This document shows, in pieces, positions 11,805-23,935 of a stretch of 64,000 nucleotides of DNA. The notes below the pieces were generated by a model. It saw nothing but the letters and a program-made list of their open reading frames with translations, was not told the DNA's origin and made no database searches. Made by a program: the position numbers and the translations under genes. Position 1 is the first letter of the stretch; each line of letters starts with the position of its first letter. Source of the stretch: Pleurodeles waltl (lineage: Eukaryota > Chordata > Amphibia > Caudata > Salamandridae); assembly GCF_031143425.1 (NCBI RefSeq), contig NC_090438.1, positions 757,047,823 to 757,111,822 on the forward strand, written 5' to 3'.

Positions 11805-12630
11805 TAAGGTAAGTGGGGCTGGGGAGGGGTGAGGGGTGGATTAAGGGCTTGGGGAGGGTTGGAAGGTCGGACCTCTTTTGTTTTTTAAGAGACGGGGGCT
11901 TGTTTTTTTTTTTGCTTGTTTTTTTTAGAAGTGGGAGTGGGGGTTTTGGGTATTTGTTTTTTAACGTAGGGTGGGGTAGTTTATTTTTAAAGGGGTGGGA
12001 GAAGGTTTAAGGAAGGGCAGAAGAAGGCAGGAGAGAAGAGGAGGAAGGATTGGGAAATTGTGCAGTAAATTGTGTGGCAGGGGTGGGGATGGATTATGGG
12101 CTTGGGGATGGTGGGGGTTCTGGCAATTTTTTTTTCAAGGTGCAGGGGTTTGGGTATTTTTTTTTAGGGGCGTAGTGGGGGGTTTGGGTATTTTTTTTTT
12201 TTACCTAGGGCTTAGGGTGGGGTAGTTTATTTTTAAATGGGTTGGGGAAGGTTTAAGGAAGGGTGAAAGGAAGGAGGAATGAGAGAAGAGGAGGAAGGAT
12301 CGGGAGAGTACGTGGGATTGGGGCAGGGTTGGTGGGTAGTTTTTAGCAGTGGGGTGGATTTAGGGCTTAGGATGGGTGGGAGTGTCACGGTAGTTTAATT
12401 TTTAGGGGCAGCGGTGGGTGGGTCGGATAGTTTTTTTTTTTTTTAAAGGGCTCAGGGCAGTTGGGGGGAGTCAGGGTAATTTAGTTTTTAGGGGAAGAGG
12501 TGGGAGGGTGGGGATATATATTTTTTTTTTTAGGGCACAGGACATATGGGGTGTCGGGGTAGTTTAGTTTTATGGGGCTGGGGTGGTGGGGTCAGGGTAG
12601 TTTTTATTTTAGGGTTCAGGGCGGGTGGGG
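11805..12630 (+). repeat. Degenerate G-rich tandem array
   Basis: The unit GGGTAGTTTATTTTTAAAGG or a variant recurs near 11964, 12218, 12390, 12470 and 12555, separated by G-rich text such as GGGGAGGGGTGAGGGGTGG. Several runs of three or more Gs lie close together on the plus strand, so G-quadruplexes are possible. Confidence 0.65.
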
Positions 12631-12635
12631 GGATT

Positions 12636-12820
12636 GTATGACAGAACCACACATGCCATTTCACATGCTGTTTCTAAATATGCCTTTATTAGGCATGCTT
12701 TTACAACAAAATTCATTGTAAAGGCATTTGTGGTAAAGGCATGCATGGAAACGACAAAGTTGTGGTTCCCACTGCGTTGTTAAGGCATGCTTTGTTCCGG
12801 CATGCGTGGTTCTGTCATAC
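12636..12820. repeat. 185-bp inverted repeat (hairpin)
   Basis: The left arm starts GTATGACAGAACCACACATGCC and the right arm ends with a near-perfect complement (GGCATGCGTGGTTCTGTCATAC). The inner arms contain further GGCATGC/GCATGCC words, so the whole segment can fold back. It lies at the right end of the G-rich insertion. Confidence 0.8.
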
Positions 12821-13899
12821 AACCCATAGCAGATTTTAATGAAGAGCATGATCCAGCAGGAGATGCTTCCTCTGTGCACCTGCTTGCCTTTTTGGGCTCA
12901 AGTGAACCCTACGAAGAGCTGATCATCCACCCACTGTTTCTTAGTATGATCTATGTAAAAGCTCAGAGCTCTCCTGCAGTTCCAAGTGATGGAGTCTCTC
13001 CTCTGTAGAGGAATGAAGCGAAGCATTGGATGCTAGCAGGTTTATGGTTTGACCAATGTGGAATGGCCTCACAACTTTTGGCAGAAAGAATGCCCAAAGT
13101 CTGAAGAACCAGCTAGTTTGGAAAGAAGGTGGTGTATGGGCAGAAGAAACCCTGAAGATTTCTAACACATAGCACCAATGTTATGGTGATGAGGTACTCT
13201 GTCTTAAGGGTGAGAAGCTGTAAAGTGCAGCTGTAAGGCAGCTCAAATGGAGTGCATATCAGAAAAGTGAGGATCGAGTTAGGGTGCTACTGTGATATGA
13301 CAAAGGGAGAGGGAGGAAATACATTTGATAGACGTATCAAAAATCGCATCACAACTGGTGACTTAAACAAGGAGGGCTGATCAGACAACCATAAGATAGC
13401 CAACAGGACCAAAAGGTAACCCTTAAACATTACCAAAGCAAGACCTTGCCTGGTAAAAGGCAAAATGAACAATAGAACATAGGCTAACTTTGCTTGGAGG
13501 GGTCAATCTTGGGGATGCCACACCAAGCCACAATTTTTTCTCTACAATAGGCTTATACAGTTTTCGTCGAGGGGCATCTGGCTGCAAAGGTGACATCCAC
13601 CACCTCCTTCAGAAGGTCGAAGGTGTTTAGCTATTGCCACTCAATCTCCTAGCATGAAGGTGGAGATTGTGAAGGCATGGATGCAAAACCGTACCCTGTA
13701 ACTGTGACAGCAGATTCTCCCAGAGAGGCAGCCTGATCAGAGGACAGATGCTCATCTTAGGAGCTCTGGTTACCATACTCTCTGTGCCCAATCTGATGCC
13801 ACTACGATGACCTAGGCCTGGTCGACCCTTATCTTTTTGACAACTCTGGTAGGAGTGGTCTGGGCGGAAAGGCATAGAGGGGTCTTGAATTCAATTTGA

Positions 13900-15181
13900 G
13901 GTGGAACGCATCTTAGAAAGAGAGCCACCTTAGAAACTCCAAAATGCAGAACTGCTGACACTGCACATTCTCAGTGGTGGCAAATAGATTGAGCCAAGGT
14001 TCTACCCACTCACGGAAAACACCATACGCCACCTCCAGGTGTAACTGGCACTCGTGATCCACTAGGTGTCGACGGCTGACCTCATCTACCCTTGCATTCA
14101 GTGAACCTTTCAGGCAGCTCACCACCAGGAAGATTCCTTGGTGGTCCAGCCATGTCTAGGGGCATAGTGCCTCCTGGCACAAAGTCTGTGACTGCCCACA
14201 CTGTTTTCTGCAGATTCTCCATGAGCACCTGTAGCATCCTCCCTTTGATAGTCAGAAGGAAGGCTTTCGAAGCCAAACAGGTAGCCCTCAGGAGGTTTAT
14301 ATGGAGCCGGGACTCCAATAGAGACCAGAGGCTTCTCATCTCCACCTCTCCCAGATGGCCGCCGCAACCCAGAAAAGATGCATCAGTCACCACTGTGAAC
14401 TCTAATGAGGAAAGGAAAGCGGTCTGCACTGAACCAATGCTAATTCAGTAGCCACCACTACAGATCTTTTGCAATAGCCTCAGAAATCTCAGTGTGGTCG
14501 GAGAGGTTCCCTTGATGTTGGCCTCACTGAGACTTCAAATCCCACTGCAGAGCCCCCAAATGCCACCTGGTGTGCTCAACCAGCAGGATGCTGGAGGCCA
14601 CCAGTCCCAACAAAGCCAGAGTTGACCTCACTAAAATTCAGGACCAAAGCTGAAAGATTGGATCGTAGCCTAAAGGTCCTGGGCTCTCTTTCCTGGTGGG
14701 AAACGCATGAAATCAAACTGAGTCCAGAAGTGCTCCAATGAAGTGGACCTTCTAAGAAGGAGTCACGTGCAACTTTGCCACGTTGAAAGTGAATTCCAAA
14801 GATTACAGGAGGTTTCCATAGTTTAAAGGTGGTTGACGACTGCCTGGGGCAAGGCCGCATTCAAAAGTCAGTCACTGAGGTAGGGAAAGACTGGCACCCC
14901 TGGCTTCTGAAGGTGTGCTGCCTCCATCATATACGTGAACACCCAAGGAGCACTGGTTAGACTAAAGGGGAGCACAGTGAACTGAAAATGCTTCTGCCCC
15001 ACAATCCACCGCAGATAGTGGCACTGGGCCAACAGAATGGGTACATAGAAGGCGTCCTACTGGTCCAAGTCCACCCTCAGGCCTCCAGGGTGAAGGCAGA
15101 TGTGACCTGGGCTTGGGAGCATTTTGAACTTCTCCTTCCTTAGGAAGATGTTGACAGGGTACAGATCTAACATAAGACAAA
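13900..15181 (-). pseudogene. DIRS reverse transcriptase and RNase H, decayed
   Basis: The RT palm is recognisable near 15080-14840, with GVPVFPYLSD followed by a stop, then LLNAALPQAVVNHL. The expected YLDD catalytic box reads YLSD at 14871-14882. RNase H follows at 14429-14082 with FTVVTDASFLGCGGHLGEVE and SRLHINLLRATCLASKAFL, the DAS.-GWGG and E...-type blocks of DIRS RNase H. A further block contains EVSRRHLVDHECQLHLE and LNLFATTENVQC, matching the D(L)FA..N.QC segment after RNase H in DIRS proteins. Substitution of the second catalytic Asp and the adjacent stop indicate loss of function. Confidence 0.8.
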
Positions 15182-15318
15182 GGGCCAGATTTAGATCTTG
15201 GCAGAGGGGAACACTCAATATCCTGTCTGCCGTATTATGATCCCATTATATCCTATAGAGATTGTAATATGGCGGACCGGATATCTCTTTTCCATCCACT
15301 GGGATCTAAATCAGGCCC
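15182..15318. mobile_element. 137-bp MITE with terminal inverted repeats
   Basis: The left end is GGGCCAGATTTAGATC and the right end is the complement of GGGCCTGATTTAGATC, with one mismatch. AAA flanks both sides, a possible 3-bp duplication. It interrupts the DIRS pol region. The interior is unremarkable and non-coding. Confidence 0.75.
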
Positions 15319-15499
15319 AAAGTCATCATCCTTTTTGGGCACCAGTAAGTAGCGGGAGTAACAACACGCAGCCTACTTCAGGCATGGGCACCCTCTCAAT
15401 TGTCCCTTTGAAGAAAAGGGCTTAAACTTCCTGCCACAAAACAGAGAGATGGTCCTCCATCAGTTATTGAGGGGACGGTGGAAGGTGCTTCGGGTTAGA

Positions 15500-17690
15500 A
15501 AGGAAGTTTAGGGCATATTCCTTCTGGACTTGGCAGACGTAATGTTTTGCCAACCGGGTCTGAATTCTTAGATTCTGCCTCCGACCTGATGCTGTGCTCC
15601 TGGAAGGGCACAAGAAAGAGACCCGGCAGATGGGACTGCAAGAGAAAGGATGGACTTGAAGGCCCTATGGCCTTGGCTACAGGAGCAGTGGGTGCCAAGG
15701 CAGAGACCTTAAAACTGCTGAGTTCCCAGTGGGGACTGGACAGTCTGGCAGTGGGGTACCTCTGTTAAAGCCACTAACGGGGCAGTTGAACTGATGCTAT
15801 TAGCGAGGTTGACAGACAGGCCCAAAGAGTAGGCCGTAGTGCTGTTCTCTTTAATATATTCCAGCACTGAATCAGCATTGTCCCCACACAGATGATTCCT
15901 GTCAGAGGGTGTTTCTATTATTGATGACTGGACATGGCTGGAGAACCCTGCTGATCGTAGACATGCATGACAGCGGATGGCAAACCTGGTGCTGATGGCC
16001 AGTCCAATAGAATTGGTAGTGTTTAAACAACAATGAATTGTGACCGTGCTTGCATCACAACCATCTTGAATCATCTGAGCAAGAACAGGTTATAAATTGT
16101 CAGGCCCTCCTGGGAGGACTTATGCTGCCGAGTCCCAAAGGGAATGGGAATATCATCCCAGCAAGCAGCTGGCAATGACAGATTGGAGTGCCACACTGGT
16201 GAAATAAAACAGGTGCTTTCCAAATATGTAAACCTGTTTAGATTGTTTATCATCTGGGGGAGTGGTAGGAAACATATTCTTATTAGACTGACTGTTGGAG
16301 ATTTACAGTACTAAACTTTCAAAGGAAGAGTGCTGTGACTAGAAGAGAAAGTAGCAGCGAAGGTTATGGTACCTGGCAATCTGTCGATTGACCGGGGGAA
16401 TCACAACAAGGTATGACCTAGACTCCCAGTAAGGTATCCACTAGTGCCTTATTAAACAGATGGTGGGGCTCTGAAGATGTTTGTCCCGGCTGTAGGGTTT
16501 GATCTTCATGGTGGGGAGCTGGAGATCAAGTGCTTTGACTTCCCTTCCTTGGCATGGCCATGGCATAGGAAGAAGATTCTTCTGTGGCTGGTTGAGGAGG
16601 TGAGAGGAGACTCATTTCTGTGAGGTATTGAGACCTCTAGCATCCTGCAAGTCTTTGTACCAATTACCATACTAGTAGGATTGTGTGAATTCATCACCTG
16701 TATCATAGTCAATATCGAAGTCCGTTCCAAAACACAAATGCAAAGTTTGCTGCCTTCCTTGAGGAGTAATGCAGGTAGGGAAAGTGGCACCTCAAGTAGC
16801 ATCAGGCTTGACTTTGGTGGAAGTCGGACTGGCATTTATGCAGCGTTGGAGAGCACTATTGGGGCTTCATCCTTCCGCATCGGTGGAGACAGCATGGACC
16901 TCAAGTAGCCCGGGCTGATGCTGGCATTGGCTGCGAAAGCAAGGTGGTGGCAGAGCTGAAGGCGAGATAGGCTTAGAGGGTCCAACTGGCACCGATAGCA
17001 AACCCACCAGAAAGATCTCAGGTAGAGGGACTCTTGGCTCCTTGGGCCCTGAAGGTGCATCAGAGGGAGTTGGAAGGGATCCAAAGAGTGGAGCATAGCT
17101 TCCTGGAACTCTTTAATCTCTTTAGACAGCCCACGGCATGGAAACTTGAGCTGTGCCAGTACCAGCTGCAGAGTTGGCTTTAAAGTCAGCTGACATCAAG
17201 AGTGAAAAAAAGAGTGAAATATTACAAAAATATGCCGCCCGCATCAACTCAGGTGATTATGAATCGTGCAATGAGATGAAATCCCGCCTATTTTCCTGTG
17301 ATTTTTCTTAGACTTACCAGATGACATAGATCAAAAAGAGGAACGGCCTCTGGAACAACTACATCAGCTTCGAGAGTGGGCCCAAACTTTCGATGCAGAT
17401 CACAATTTGGAGAGGTCCCAATGAGGAGTCTTCTTATGCTTTTAGATGTACTGTTTTACCTTACGGTCCCTGATGGCCTTCAGGTTCATCAAAGTGCCGT
17501 TGTTGTAGACCTTGGAGTTGTTGTCCGAATACCAGACAACACAGATATACCTGATGGAGATACGTCACTGACATTTGCTTCTGACAGTCCCTACAGGGTT
17601 TAAATCCTGTCATCTTTTGGGGTGACATCCCTTGCACACTGGAAAGGTATGTGAAGGTAATCATCTCTGAGAGACAAGAGGGAGATCCAG
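15500..17690 (-). pseudogene. DIRS gag-like protein, decayed
   Basis: Near 17640-17470 the frame reads KMTGFKPCRDCQKQMSVT and later CCLVFGQQ, a Cys-rich start like DIRS gag proteins. Further downstream, 16074-15709 reads SIGLAISTRFAIRCHACLRSAGFSSHVQ. This resembles the R.HAWLR.SGF..DVQ capsid-like segment common to vertebrate DIRS elements, then the region before the RT. Intermediate parts contain stops and frameshifts. Assignment rests on family resemblance plus position directly 5' of the RT. Confidence 0.6.
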
Positions 17691-17819
17691 ATCCACGTCT
17701 GGAGGCACAGAAAGAAAGGAACTGATTTTGGCACACAGTGGTGGTGTCTATATAGGCTCTGCACGTCCTTTCCAAAGTGGAACGGCATCAGTGCAGAGCT
17801 GCACATCACCACCTACTGG

Positions 17820-19920
17820 TGCACAGAAAAAGTGCTGAACAGTTTCTGGAACCAGACTGGCACTTGGGGAATATTCAGACGGTGAAAAAAGACCATATAA
17901 AGAGACTTGGTCTTCCAGGCCACCCTCCTATTGAAAGCCTTGGAAAAAGCCAGCACCACTAATCCCTCAACCTAATGGTTCAATTGCCATAGCAAATAAT
18001 AAGGGTGGTAGTTATCATCTTTGGCATGTGCCACTTTAAATAGGAACAGTACCAGTTAGGAAGCCATTAACTCGTACTTGGTGGCAAAGACGGCAATGCT
18101 GAAGATGGATACTCTCGAGCTAGGTATCTGAAGGCATCTAAGACAATATCTTGTATTGTTTCCTGACATAAAGCTGCTTTGCTCCGGAATTAAGTTGGTC
18201 TCTACCATGGGTAGCCTGTTCACCAAGACCTCTGCAGGGATTTTGAGCTTGATATTAAATTACAAGAAGGCGGTCTGCCTGGCTGCAGAGTAGCTGCAAT
18301 TGTAGCACCGCTATGGCTAAGGTCATAGGGTACTATGCTTGTTTGGGTTGTTTCAGTAAAAACCACAAAAGGTGCTGAAATAGCAAGGAGGTGTGTTTTT
18401 TAAGAAGTCTACTGAAAAGTCACTGGGCGTGGAATCTTCCCTGCCTGTATACTACTGAGGGCATCCTCAAGCTCCTCTTCAATCAAGGAGGGCTCAGAGA
18501 TGTTTTAAGGCATGAGCAAAGTGGGCAACTGACGAGGGCCCCCACCTCCCAAGTGGCTATTGAGAGAGTTACTTTACCACTGTTTCACATCTGTTCTCTT
18601 CTCTACCTTTAACATATTACTGTACTGAATATCGTTTGGCATTTGCAGGCTTGAATTAGCAGAAAACAGGCAACGAAATGCAAAGTTAGGCTGAACAAGG
18701 GTCCCTGCAGAATGTCTTGCCAGAGGCTCCCAAAATTCTTAAGATGACACTGGGAGGTCTTGAGGGAGGCTTGACCATCTTGGGACAGTCATTTCCTTGG
18801 CTGAAGGGTGCTCTAATCCCTGATGTGGGAAGGGGAGCTGAGCTACATATAACTGTCTGAAAATCAGAGTCAACGCCTCAGCAATCTTGGGCAATCCTGT
18901 GACTATTGCTTCATTCAAGTCTCTGATCTGGACAATAACTCTTGACACTTTCTGCCCGTTAGCCAGCCAGTGCAGCAAGTTGTCAGATTTATCTCCCATA
19001 TTATAAGGTCCTGTCCAGTGAGGTTAGCGATAGATCATCTGCAACAACAGGTGCAAGGGCACGCAGCCTACTTAATAATGCATCCAGGTGCCTAAGTTCT
19101 TGTGGGTCTTTGGTTTCGATCCATGAGGATTCTAACTTTAAAGGTCAACCCTTCAATTCCACCCTGGTCACCTCTTGAGTACACTTTCTATCTTTTAAAA
19201 AAAATGATTTCTCCCTCGCATCGCCGTTTTACATGCCTCTCCTAGTGTACTATGTTCTGCCACTGAACTGATGTTAAATTGAAAGTAGCTTTGCGTTTTT
19301 CTCTAACAAATGTTGAAAATGCCTTCTCTGTGAGTGCCAAATCCTCCAGCCCCCCAACTCCAAGGCATGTCCAAGGGTCAAAACTACGGGAGATAACTGT
19401 GAAAAATCACAAGGTAGAATGCTTATCCCTTTACCTCTATGCAAATCAGTAATAAATTGGAAGAGGCTTGATACAGATTTATGTGTATCAAAGTACAATA
19501 TGCAGGGGGTATCATCTGGGTGCCATTTTCTTCAAACATTGCATACTCCTGTGGAGCTTATCTAGTTCACAGTCATTGAGCTTCTTTGGGTGAATCTGGA
19601 GAGCATGCAGCATATGTCTCTATGACCCCATGGAACAATTGAAATTCCTTCTTAGCACCGTAATTCCAAAAGAGATGATTCCTACTAATGTTCCAAGGGT
19701 GCTTAATCTTTCCTTTGTGAGTAGCGGTCGGGTATAGATGCAATGGTGGTCTTTGAGGAAGTCTGATTCCAGCAGGAAGCGGCCAAATGTACTCGAGATA
19801 CTACTAGTGGGAAGGTTTTGTGAAGTATTACCTAAAACCCCCTAAACGCTCTGATACAAAGGAGTAGCCAGAAAATTTGATTTATCCCCATTTTGAATCA
19901 AGTCACTGAACCATATCTTC
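17820..19920 (-). mobile_element. L1-type LINE fragment, minus strand
   Basis: Only ORF2 sequence is recognisable. It runs from the end of the endonuclease/linker at high coordinates to the RT at low coordinates and stops against the DIRS element near 17800. Neither a 5' UTR nor a 3' tail is seen. Many stops indicate an old fragment. Confidence 0.65.
17830..19300 (-). pseudogene. L1 ORF2 linker and reverse transcriptase fragment
   Basis: 18999-18739 (minus) reads GDKSDNLLHWLANGQK, VQIRDLNEAIVTG and IFRQLYVAQLP. This is the G.K....L....K......I....G......I...F...Y..LY block that precedes L1 RT. EELEDALSSIQAGKIPRP (near 18490-18430) corresponds to the ..I..L..GKSPGPDG block. FSKAFNRRVAWK (near 17930) corresponds to the D..KAFD..W block containing the first catalytic Asp, which is not conserved here. 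Stops separate these blocks. Confidence 0.7.
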
Positions 19921-19959
19921 CTTAGAAGAGTTCAATTAACAGTTTCTTCCTCTTTCCAA

Positions 19960-20345
19960 TCATCTACCCATCCTTTCTTGTTCTCTTCCATCCATCTGTT
20001 TATCTAAACATGTTTTTCATTTAACATTTTGATTTATTCACCTCACCCATCATACTACTTCAATCCATCCATCCTTTCACACTTTCATATATACATCCAT
20101 CCTTTCGTCTATCCATGTATCTCTCTTTCCTCCCAGCAATGTGTTTTCTCTTTCTCGTCTATTTTTCACCTATATTTCCATAATTCCATCCACTCATCAT
20201 TTCACTTATCAATCCTTTCACTCTTCAATCTGTCAGTTCAACTTTCCTCTATTCTTCCTTTTACCCTTCCATCCATCCTTTTACCCTTGTGTTAGGTCCA
20301 TCCTTTTGCCATGCAATCCATTCTTTTTTGCTTACTTTCTCCCTT
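19960..20345 (+). repeat. Pyrimidine-rich low-complexity tract
   Basis: A degenerate CCATC/CTTTC-type array, with ATCCATCC or TCCATCC recurring many times. It looks like an old expanded microsatellite. Open frames across it are compositional. Confidence 0.75.
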
Positions 20346-20399
20346 GATCCTACTTCTCTGCTGTAACTATTGCCTGTAACATCAATAGTGTAATTGTCA

Positions 20400-22549
20400 C
20401 CCCCTGGTTCGAAACTATGAAATACTCTAAGCAATAACCTACACCCTCAACGAACCCTACCCTGTCTGCATACAAGCATCTATCACAGATTTTTTGTCCT
20501 AGCATACTTCTCTTTGTCAGTTTGCGTTCAGTGGTTGCCTTTGCCTTAATCCATGGCAGTGTCAAACAAGTCACACACAGGTTCTTGGGCACTGAGTAGT
20601 CAGTCCAGATCAGTGTTATAGTAAATGCTCTGTATACATAGCACACCCAGGATGTCTACATCACATCCAAGTGGAGTAAGTGAGTGGCAAATGGCAGAGG
20701 GTAGAGGTGAAAAAGTAGATTATTACTTAGGGTGGTTTTATCAGTAGTAAAACAGTCAAGAAACACAACACAACACAACACAAATCCCACTCTAATTTAT
20801 AAATAGAGAATATATTTGTATCAATAAATAGACACCAAAACAAAACAAAATCTGATGCAGACACCTAGAGTTGTGATTTTTATAAATCACTACAGTAAAC
20901 TCCCAAAAAGTTTTGTAAATCACTGCTTCTCAATTTTAGCAGTAGTCTATAAGTCTCAAATACAAGGGTATAGATCAAAGTTAAAGTTTCAGCCCCCCAC
21001 CCCTATGATGGAACACTGGCTTTAAAGCAGGTGCCAGGTTGGACCCATTCAATATGTTACTTTCACACTTAGAAACTTTTCTGAATCTTTTTCTCCACAA
21101 TAGGTTCATCAGTGGGGTCCTCTGCAACCTGAGCTCGGTGTTGGATTTGACATCAGTGTTTAGGTGAAGTCCCACGTTCAATTGGGAGCCATGGTTCTCA
21201 ATGTTAGTTCAAGGTTACCTATGACTCGCCAAGTAGTGGTAGTCTATTAGCCTCGAACTCTGTGCCCAAAAAATGTTATCTTTTGCTTCAGGCCCTCAAG
21301 TTGCAGTTCTGTGGGGATGAAGAGTACACTCTAGCATCAACCAAGGGTCCAGGACATGCGCTAACCTGTTGCGGGTTAGGATCCAATCTCACAGGCTACA
21401 CCAGGGCAAATTCAGTGGTAATTGGTCAGCAGGCCACTGTGCAGGTGAAGAGCCTCTTTAGCTTTTGTGACCCTGACGTTTAACATGAGATTAGTCAACG
21501 AACCCTTGGAGTCCACTCACTGGTCCTTGGAATAAGTGGAAGCTGTCCCAGCTTTTGAGGATTCTCACCACAGGTTGAACAGCAGAAGCAGGCCTTCTCT
21601 TTCTGAAGTCCTGTCTTGGTTCAGCAAGTGGAGCTTTTCTTTGTGTAGCTTTTCCTTCTGAGGTCCACATATTCAGCAGGTGCTGTTCTCTGTTCTGTGG
21701 GAGTCTGGCAGTATTTGGGGGCTGGGATCTAGGGGGTGCCACTTTTATGCTAATTACAAGGTTGTGGGTGGAAAGGAGTTCCTATCCAATGGGAGCAAAT
21801 TTCTCAAGGGACAACCCCACACACTCTTACATCACTTCTAGTGGGACTAACACTAAACAATCCAACAGTGCATCTCTCTTTCCAAATCCAAAATGTCATG
21901 GCGCTTCTTCCCTGGATCAGAGCTATGGGCAAACCAGTCCAGCAATGGGCTTTCCCCCTTTGGAGGAGTTGTCAGCTTGTCTAGCTACACAAAAGAGAGG
22001 GCAACCTAACGTGACATGCATTTGCCTGTCAGGAGCAGTAGCCCCTTTGACACTGGGCCATCTGTGGCCACAGCCCTCTGACCATTCTGTCACGAGGGGG
22101 GTCACAGCTGTGCCCTTCAGCTGACCATTTGATCCCCTTTCCTAAGAGCCATTCACACCTCCTGGCAGGAGGACAGCAGGCTGTTTCGGTGACAATTGCT
22201 GTAGTGAATCAGAAAAGGTTACTAGAACTTTGGGGCAAGAAAGTGGTGACTTTCTAAAGGAACCTTTATATTAAAAGCTACTTTAGATACCACTTCATCA
22301 TTAAGTCAGGCTTAATATAATGACTACTTGACATCTAGATATACCATATTTGATGGTCTCAAATGGAAGATAGCACTTAGCTGTTGGGCTAGTGATACCC
22401 AATGTTCGCTAATGGGACTCCCAGCCTTGCTACATTGAAAACAACAACTGCAATGCTTCACTGTCAGGACATCCAAAAATAAAAAGAACCATAATTTTTC
22501 GTAATATCTGGCACCCTGTCTTATGGGCTCCTAAGGCTTTCCCTCAGGG

Positions 22550-22552
<3 letters not shown>
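20400..22552 (-). mobile_element. LTR-like non-coding repeat, minus strand
   Basis: On the plus strand the 3' side (about 22500-22550: CACCCTG..TTA.GGGCT..TAAGG....CT..GGGTGA) resembles the same side of the minus-strand LTR at 58100-58140, and both continue with similar AT-rich and CT-rich blocks. The repeat encodes no recognisable protein. The layout suggests a long LTR of the same broad group, ending in the TA microsatellite. Both termini and the duplication are unclear. Confidence 0.45.
20763..20784. repeat. (ACACA/CACAA)n microsatellite
   Basis: About four copies of the 5-bp unit CACAA lie in tandem. Confidence 0.8.
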
Positions 22553-22554
<2 letters not shown>

Positions 22555-22648
<94 letters not shown>

Positions 22649-22653
22649 TATAT
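22555..22653. repeat. (TA)n-(GATA)n compound microsatellite
   Basis: About 65 bp of uninterrupted TA dinucleotides run directly into seven GATA tetranucleotides (22621-22648), then a short TA tail. Confidence 0.95.
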
Positions 22654-23123
22654 GCCCAAGAATTTTGCTTTCCAGTTTGGAGATATTAACAGAAAATTAT
22701 AATTGCATATCCGGGTGGAGACTAAGCACAGGTGTCATGGTGAGATCTGATTAACAATTGGCACTTCAAACAGAAAGTGATGGCAACCATCTTGGGACCA
22801 ATATACATGATAGCAGCCATTGAAATACATTTTAGTGAATGGCAAGTTTTGAGGGTCACAAAAAGGAGAATGTATAAAGGGTGATAACAAATTTTACTTA
22901 CAATATAAATCATTTGTTGATGATACCATACTAGTTTTAGTAATCGTGGTGTGTACGAAGGTGATTTTGCCCTGGTGGGATTTCATAAATCATGTTTGAG
23001 AGAAAACAGTTTTCTCATGATTTTCCCATAGAGGTTAGGGAAAGTGCTCCAGAAGCTAAAATGAGAGCATATTTTCTGTAAATTCACACTATCTTTCTCA
23101 GCCATATGAGAATGAAGTCAGAC
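22654..23123. other. Unassigned spacer
   Basis: AT-rich sequence without recognised domains or repeat edges, ending at the left inverted repeat of the DIRS element. Confidence 0.4.
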
Positions 23124-23298
23124 ATTCTATGTTAGGACCGGAGGTGGGGATTATGCATTTCTTTCTTCTCTATTTGTCATGACAGCCAATTCAAAGTTCA
23201 ACAAGAAAAAATATAAACACTACACATCCCATGAGCCCAACACATCTCCATGGTAACCACTATACAATCGATACACGTTCTGAGTGTCCATATATATT
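23124..23298 (+). repeat. DIRS left inverted terminal repeat
   Basis: Contains GGGGATTATGCATTTCTTTC, GTTCAACAAGAAAAAATA and CATGGTAACCACTAT. All recur as complements at 30395-30573 in the reverse order. Confidence 0.9.
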
Positions 23299-23935
23299 TT
23301 TATATCATCCATTGCCAGAGTCCCTCCTCTTTCTTCACTGTTCGAGTGTCAGTTCAGTTGTTTTTCCCTTACTGACTAATCTAAACTGTTCTTCTTGAAT
23401 TGTATTCCACTTGTGTGCTTTTGCCTGACTGGGTTATTGTTATTTGTTATTGGTTATCAGATGATGATCGTGCTGCAGGCAAAATCAGCTCGAGCGCAGA
23501 TTTGTCTCATGGTGACATGGCAGGTCCACCAGAGGGTGCTCTTTCGCGCCTCTGCAGAGACACGGATTGCACTGATGAAACTGATTAAGTCGCCTTAGGC
23601 GCTCAATCGTTTTGTCACTCTTCCTTAAGGAGCTAGAGCATGTGGCTCATTTAAATACTCTCCAACCCCGCTGAGCACCACACTGCGGTCTGTGTTAGCC
23701 CTTTACAGGGCCATAGCGCAAAGCATGGCAAACGTGCGCAGAGGATAGCACCTTCAAATCTGACAGAAGGAGTGAGGGACACTGCCCTTAATATTCTCAG
23801 GGTGTGGTTTCTGTCAGTACTGATTAACCCCTGTGTTTCCTACCCTCCGGCGATGATCAGTCCCTTCAGGACCACAAATTGTTCCCCAATCTGCCCTCGG
23901 GGGAAGGCCCCTCTCAGCGCTGACTCCCGCCTGAG

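Larger units (their letters stand above)
11716..12825. mobile_element. G-rich element with hairpin ends inserted in the DIRS recombinase
   Basis: The left end carries a hairpin: TGTGCCTTAACCATGCATG (11720-11738) pairs with the nearby ATGCGTGGTTAAGGCACA. The right end carries a larger inverted repeat at 12636-12820. The middle is a G-rich degenerate array (11805-12630). Recombinase sequence resumes on both sides, which defines it as an insertion. It has no coding capacity. The shared words TTAAGGCA and GCATGCGTGGTT at both ends suggest a non-autonomous DNA transposon. A clear target-site duplication was not found, so the superfamily stays open. Confidence 0.6.
11500..13200 (-). pseudogene. DIRS tyrosine recombinase, split by an insertion
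   Basis: N-terminal of the insertion (13168-12830), the fragments contain KVVRPFHIGQTINLL and a HRGSISCWIMLFIK stretch, paralleling KVVTPFHLGQSITL in the DIRS fragment at 51207-51722. C-terminal of it, 11707-11510 contains GLHAHSIRAKAAT; AHSIR (11573-11587) corresponds to the catalytic HSTR block, with Thr changed to Ile. The Arg of this box is one of the conserved catalytic residues of tyrosine recombinases. The enzyme would insert circular cDNA. About 1.1 kb of foreign DNA separates the halves, so it is inactive. Confidence 0.75.
11200..17790 (-). mobile_element. DIRS-like tyrosine-recombinase retrotransposon, copy 1
   Basis: Reading the minus strand from high to low coordinates gives gag-like (17690-15500), reverse transcriptase and RNase H (15181-13900) and tyrosine recombinase (13200-11500), the order of DIRS elements. 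The terminal stretch near 11310-11370 (GTAAGTAACTTGTTC followed by CAGATTCCTCA) matches the corresponding end of the DIRS fragment at 50625-51836. Two other mobile elements interrupt it, at about 11716-12825 and 15182-15318. All genes have stops and frameshifts. The 5' boundary against an L1 fragment near 17800 is approximate and the 5' inverted repeat was not located. Confidence 0.8.

Noticed and set aside
14092..14451. Plus-strand 119-codon frame
   Set aside because: It is the antisense shadow of the DIRS RNase H domain, which carries recognisable motifs on the minus strand.
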